Below are positions 60,270 through 64,000 of a DNA stretch of 64,000 bases, piece after piece (position 1 is the stretch's first letter; the number at the start of each line of letters is the position of its first letter). A program made the position numbers and the translations under genes. This DNA comes from Bradyrhizobium jicamae (lineage in GTDB: Bacteria; Pseudomonadota; Alphaproteobacteria; Rhizobiales; Xanthobacteraceae). The notes beneath the pieces were generated by a model that was not told where the DNA came from, did not search any database, and saw only the letters and a list, made by a program, of their open reading frames with translations. The stretch spans positions 62,001-126,000 of the forward strand of contig NZ_JAFCJX010000013.1 in NCBI RefSeq assembly GCF_018130695.1. The letters are read 5' to 3'.

Positions 60270-60860
60270 ATGACGATGCGGAAGACGATCTCCAGGCTTC
60301 GACTGATGCTCCCTGTTGTGCTGGGGTTGGCGTTTGTCGTGCAAGTCGCCGCGCAACCGGTTGAGCCTACTGCGGCTGGCCTGTGGCAGAAGGTGGAAAA
60401 GGGCAAGCCGGTCGGATGGTTTCTGGTGGTCGATCGCAACGGCATCTTTGAAGGCGCGTTCGCCAAGCTGTTTCCCGAGCCGGGCGATGCTCCCAATCCG
60501 ATCTGCTCGAAATGCACCGACGATCGCAAGGACGCGCCATGGCTCGGGCTTTCCTTTATCCGCGACATGAAGCGCGACGGGCTGAAGTACGAGAACGGCA
60601 ACGTGCTCGATCCACGCGACGGCAAGATCTACAAGGCCAAGATGACGCTCAGCCCCGACGGGCAGACGCTGACGATGCGCGGCTATCTCGGCATCGCGCT
60701 GTTCGGCAAGGATGAGGTCTGGACCAAATTGCCGGATACGGCGATGGCCGAGGTCGATCCCGCGGTCGTCGCGAAGTACCTGCCGGCGCAAGCCGTCACG
60801 GGCAAACCGGCGCCCGCGGCTGCGAAGAAGAGCGCTGCACCGCCGGTGAAGAAACAGTAA
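60270..60860 (+). CDS. DUF2147 domain periplasmic protein
   Basis: 196 residues with a signal peptide (about 1-28). The DUF2147 pattern is clear: GLWQKVEKGKPVGWF, KCTDDRKDAPWLGLSFI, LDPRDGKIYKAKMTLSPDG and MRGYLGIALFG. The tail from about 170 is Ala/Pro/Lys-rich. The family is secreted and of unknown function. The first ATG has AGG only three bases upstream; the second (60276) has nine and may be the real start. Confidence 0.9.
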   Translation: MTMRKTISRLRLMLPVVLGLAFVVQVAAQPVEPTAAGLWQKVEKGKPVGWFLVVDRNGIFEGAFAKLFPEPGDAPNPICSKCTDDRKDAPWLGLSFIRDMKRDGLKYENGNVLDPRDGKIYKAKMTLSPDGQTLTMRGYLGIALFGKDEVWTKLPDTAMAEVDPAVVAKYLPAQAVTGKPAPAAAKKSAAPPVKKQ

Positions 60861-60869
60861 GTAGACTTC

Positions 60870-62831
60870 TTAACGCGTCGGAACGATCGGCAGCGGCGCC
60901 ACCGGCTGCCCGATGACTTCGGGCACCGCGCGGTCGAGCTCCAGCACGCTGGCTGCAGCGGGCACCGCGGCGTCCGCCATCGCGGCGTGGCCTTCCGCGG
61001 TCGGATGCACCGCGCCGCCATAGACGGCCGAGAGGATTCCCCAGGTCGCGTCGTGAATATCGGTCGGCTGCTGCGAGGACGGCAGCGCCTGCGGATAGGT
61101 CATCGCAGCGAAGTAGCTGTCGTTGGCGTCGCGGATCCAGCGCGCGCGGGGCGAATAGGCGCGATACTCGCCGGCGCTGCGGCCGCATTTCAGCGGCTGG
61201 TTGGCGGCGGCGACGATGTCGGTCTCGAAGCTGTCGCCGTTGGCGGCAAAGCAGTCACGGTCGAATTCCGGATCGGTGTTGGCGCGCGCGCAAAAACCGT
61301 GGCTCGCGAACGCGTCCTGATGCGCATCGACATAGGTCATGCGATCGCTGCGCGGATTGCGGCAGATGATGCCGGACTGGCACAGCGCGAGCCCGCGGAG
61401 CTGCGGCAGGAATTCGTTCTGCACGAAGCTGGAGACGGCAGCGAGCCGCCGCGGATCGGCATTGAAGGACGGGTGGATGTCGAAGCCGGCACGGCCGCCC
61501 GGGCAGGGCGCGCCGCCATTGACGAGCGTCGGATTGGCGTAGCTCGTGTAGATGACACGCGACAGGTCATTGCCGACCAGCGGCTTCAGCGCCTCGCGCA
61601 GCTTGGCGAAGCTCGCCGGCAGGTCGCGTGCCAGCGCCGAGCGGGCATCATCGACTGATGCCATCGAGCCGCCCCGCTGGAATAGCGCGCGCTCGGTCGT
61701 GGTGTCGACGATCACGTCGGCGACGAGGCCGGAGAAATAGATGTCGTTGGCGCCGATCGACAGCAGCACGAGGTCGAGCTTGCGGTCGGGCTGCCGCTTC
61801 CTGGCGGCGGTCAGCGCCTCGCGCAATTCGCTGAGCTGGGCGTTGACCGAGCCCGAGCAGGTGTTGGCCGATTTGGTCGGCAGGCATTCGCGCGCCCGCT
61901 GCGAGCCGAGCAGGCCATCCGAGATGGTGGCGCCGGTACAGGCGAGCGGCAGATAGGTCACCGCGATGTGCGGATATTGCACGGCGAGCGCCAGCGCCGT
62001 GCGGGTCTGGTAGCTGTAGAGCGAGCGGTGGCAGGCCGAGTTGAACCACAGCGCGCCGTGGCGCTGCCAGTTGGCCAGCGTATCGGGGGCTTCGCAGGCC
62101 CGTCCGCCCTTGTAGCCGGCACGGCTCGGCCGGAAATATTGCGAGCTTGCGGTGGCGCCGAGATAGGAACGGAAGCAGAAGCCTTCGTCCGACAGGCCGA
62201 TCGCGCGGTCCGGATTGCCTTCGCCGGAGGCGATGCTGTCGCCGATGCCTGCGATGAAGATGTCGCGCACCGCGATCTCGGTCGCGACGCGCTGGTTGCC
62301 TTCCGCGCTCGAGACGTCGGCGGTCGCGATCGTGGTGCGGCCGTAGCGGACGCGCAGATTGATCGGCTCGGCGCAGTCGAAGGTCGAGGTCTGCGGCCCG
62401 TCGCCATCGTCGAACGACCAGGCGCAGGTGGCGCCGACCGGCACCGGGCCGGCGAGGCGCACGACGATCGGATGGTCGATCGGCGTCAGATAGCTTTCCT
62501 TGACGTTGTCGCGGGTGCAGGGCTCGTTGACGCGGCCGAGCAGGTCGATGCAGAGCCGGTTGACGGTGTTGCGGGCCCAGCCGCGGCCATCGCTCTGCAT
62601 CTCCAGCGCCTGCTCGGAGGCAAGCACGGTGCGGCCAAGCCCGGCGTCGACCTGGAGCAGGAAGTCGCGCTCCTCGCGGAACAGGCGGAAGCGGTTGCGG
62701 ACTTCCCAGGTGATCTGCAGCGGACCGGTCTGCGCTTGCGCAGCGGAGGCGAAGACCGCGGTCAACGCGCCGGCGAGCAGCGCGACGCCCATCAGGGAGC
62801 GGAACGAAAATCGGGCCAAAAATCGAAACAT
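60870..62831 (-). CDS. Secreted SGNH/GDSL hydrolase with N-terminal extension
   Basis: 653 residues. Signal peptide (about 1-33), a roughly 150-residue beta-rich N-terminal region with several Cys, then an SGNH catalytic domain: block I GIGDSIASGEGNP with S199, block III IGANDIYFSG, and block V with catalytic Asp/His in HPTAEGHAAMA near 615. Many Cys suggest disulfides in the periplasm or outside. Likely an esterase or acyl/acetyl hydrolase; the substrate is open. ATG at 62831. Confidence 0.87.
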   Translation of the reverse strand: MFRFLARFSFRSLMGVALLAGALTAVFASAAQAQTGPLQITWEVRNRFRLFREERDFLLQVDAGLGRTVLASEQALEMQSDGRGWARNTVNRLCIDLLGRVNEPCTRDNVKESYLTPIDHPIVVRLAGPVPVGATCAWSFDDGDGPQTSTFDCAEPINLRVRYGRTTIATADVSSAEGNQRVATEIAVRDIFIAGIGDSIASGEGNPDRAIGLSDEGFCFRSYLGATASSQYFRPSRAGYKGGRACEAPDTLANWQRHGALWFNSACHRSLYSYQTRTALALAVQYPHIAVTYLPLACTGATISDGLLGSQRARECLPTKSANTCSGSVNAQLSELREALTAARKRQPDRKLDLVLLSIGANDIYFSGLVADVIVDTTTERALFQRGGSMASVDDARSALARDLPASFAKLREALKPLVGNDLSRVIYTSYANPTLVNGGAPCPGGRAGFDIHPSFNADPRRLAAVSSFVQNEFLPQLRGLALCQSGIICRNPRSDRMTYVDAHQDAFASHGFCARANTDPEFDRDCFAANGDSFETDIVAAANQPLKCGRSAGEYRAYSPRARWIRDANDSYFAAMTYPQALPSSQQPTDIHDATWGILSAVYGGAVHPTAEGHAAMADAAVPAAASVLELDRAVPEVIGQPVAPLPIVPTR

Positions 62832-62921
62832 GGCGCGTTTGACGTGAGCGGTAAGGCGAAAATAAGAGAAGGCGGCAGCGTGCGACGAAAAACCCGGACA
62901 TCGCGCCCGATAACGAGACCG

Positions 62922-63998
62922 TTACCGCTTGAGGCGCTTGATCCGTTGCTGCCGGCTTTCGATCGGTTGCCGCACGGTCGCCGAGGCCGTGCAGGCCTCG
63001 CTGAGCCGTCTCCGCTCTTGCCAGGGCTGCACCACGCTGAGCCAGAGCTCGCGGGCGCCCATGATCGAGATCGAAATCCCGAACGGGATCAGGAAATAGA
63101 GGATGCGGAACACCACCAGCGTCGCCAGCAGCTGTTCCTTGGAGAATTCGGGCAGCGCCACCAGCATGGCGGCGTCGAACACGCCGATCGAGCCGGGGGC
63201 GTGGCTGGCAAAGCCGAGCAGCGTCGCCAGGATGAACACCACGGCGAGCGAGACGAAGTCGATATGCGGCGTGGTCGGCATCAGCAGATACATCGCCAGC
63301 GCGCAGAAGCCGAGATCGACCACGCCGATCATGACCTGCAGCAGCGTCAGCTGCGCCGACGGCAGCACCACCTTCCAGCCGTTCTGGCCGAGCTCGCGGC
63401 GCTTCTCGCCGGTGACGAGCCAGACGAAATAGGCGGCGATGCCGGCAAGGCAGCCGAGCGCGATCAGGCGGTTCATCGACGGGGGCAGCAGGTCCATCGC
63501 GGAGGCCGCAGCCGGGTGCCAGGCCATGCCGAAACCGAGCACGAACAAGTTACCGAGCCAGAAGGTGAGGCCGGACAGGAAGCAGATTTTCGCGACGTCG
63601 ATCGCGCTCAGCCCGTAGTCCGAATAGATGCGGAAACGGATCGCGCCGCCGGTGAAGACGGTGGCGCCGATATTGTGGCCGATCGTGTAGCTGGTGAAGC
63701 TCGACAGCGCCGCGATCCGGTAGGGGACGTGGGTCTTGCCGATCGTCCGCAGCGCGAAGAAATCATAGAAGGTCAGGGTGCAGAACGCGCCGACCACGCA
63801 CAGCGCCGCAAGCGCGATCCGGTGCGGGGCGATCTCGGTCAGCGCCGTCAGGATGATGCCGGTATCGACGCCCTTCAGCGTCCGGACCAGGGAGGTGACC
63901 GCAAAGACGATGATCAGCAAGCTCGCAGCAATGCCGAGCCGTTTCCAGCCGATCTTTTCCTTGAAGCCACGCCCAAGCGTGGTCAGCAGCCGATGCAT
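62922..63998 (-). CDS. LPG-synthase-TM / YbhN-like membrane protein
   Basis: 358 residues to an ATG two bases from the window edge, so the true start may be further out. About eight to nine TM helices. Signatures: SFTSYTIGHNIGATVFTGGAIRFRIY and LGFASHAPGSIGVFDAAML, the family's two conserved blocks. The basic C terminus (RQPIESRQQRIKRLKR) is cytoplasmic-looking. It is a distant relative of the protein at 22007, from the YbhN side of the family. Role and substrate are unknown. Confidence 0.8.
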   Translation of the reverse strand: MHRLLTTLGRGFKEKIGWKRLGIAASLLIIVFAVTSLVRTLKGVDTGIILTALTEIAPHRIALAALCVVGAFCTLTFYDFFALRTIGKTHVPYRIAALSSFTSYTIGHNIGATVFTGGAIRFRIYSDYGLSAIDVAKICFLSGLTFWLGNLFVLGFGMAWHPAAASAMDLLPPSMNRLIALGCLAGIAAYFVWLVTGEKRRELGQNGWKVVLPSAQLTLLQVMIGVVDLGFCALAMYLLMPTTPHIDFVSLAVVFILATLLGFASHAPGSIGVFDAAMLVALPEFSKEQLLATLVVFRILYFLIPFGISISIMGARELWLSVVQPWQERRRLSEACTASATVRQPIESRQQRIKRLKR

Positions 63999-64000
63999 TC

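Overview
This 64 kb window is GC-rich chromosomal DNA of a Rhizobiales alphaproteobacterium, most likely Bradyrhizobium or a close relative. The evidence is the protein families seen (an LpcC-like LPS mannosyltransferase, a TrxR-like ferredoxin-NADP reductase, DUF6894, DUF1127, a GPR/RgsE-type polar growth protein) and several intergenic palindromic repeat families that I remember from Bradyrhizobium genomes. I see no rRNA or tRNA gene, insertion sequence, prophage or CRISPR array. Gene calls rest on protein motifs and on reading translation start regions by eye; no database search was possible.

Layout. 1-7640: the tail of an MFS exporter, a run of intergenic repeats, a small membrane protein, an FAD monooxygenase, a highly structured candidate small RNA (about 3455-3556), an NTF2-like protein, the molybdenum storage protein operon mosB-mosA, two small proteins and an FAH-family hydrolase. 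Three copies of one REP-like palindrome lie between these genes. 7642-28981: an envelope polysaccharide region. It holds an MsbA-like ABC exporter, galE, an LpcC-like mannosyltransferase, waaF, hldD, hldE, an O-antigen ligase-like protein, a FlaA1/WbpM-like nucleotide-sugar dehydratase, a WbuB-like glycosyltransferase, a WbpV/WreQ-like reductase/epimerase, a WecA/WreU-like initiating transferase, an LPG-synthase-like membrane protein, manC, a WbpB/WbpE-like pair and murJ. Together these would make ADP-heptose and GDP-mannose, build the LPS core, and start, modify, export and ligate O-antigen.

29061-39779: mixed metabolism. It has a DUF1127 protein, an actinobacterial/pseudomonad-type DapD, an orphan CoxL-like molybdenum hydroxylase followed by two c-type cytochromes and a CHRD protein, a stand-alone Lrp/AsnC effector domain, thiD, a translationally coupled LpxH-like phosphoesterase and glycosyltransferase pair, and a threonine/serine dehydratase. 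39856-50992: a secreted caspase-like protein, an Ala/Glu/Pro-rich protein, an MFS transporter, a dipeptide epimerase, an mlaE-mlaF-mlaD lipid transport operon, a GGDEF/EAL membrane protein and a small secreted protein.

51178-63998: a 2020-residue coiled-coil membrane protein resembling the Agrobacterium growth pole ring protein GPR and Sinorhizobium RgsE. It is transcribed away from a small Hpt protein across a 378-bp region with a CtrA-type motif and several exact dyads. After it come a 2Fe-2S ferredoxin, a thioesterase, ferredoxin-NADP reductase, a DUF2147 protein, a large SGNH hydrolase and a second LPG-synthase-like membrane protein.

The most interesting items are the gpr/rgsE-hpt locus (12 x 44-residue and 12 x 11-residue internal repeats plus a CtrA-like promoter), the mosBA operon, the four-hairpin RNA near 3.5 kb, the orphan Mo-hydroxylase with cytochromes, and the modular intergenic repeats in which a conserved hairpin sits beside a palindrome that differs from copy to copy.
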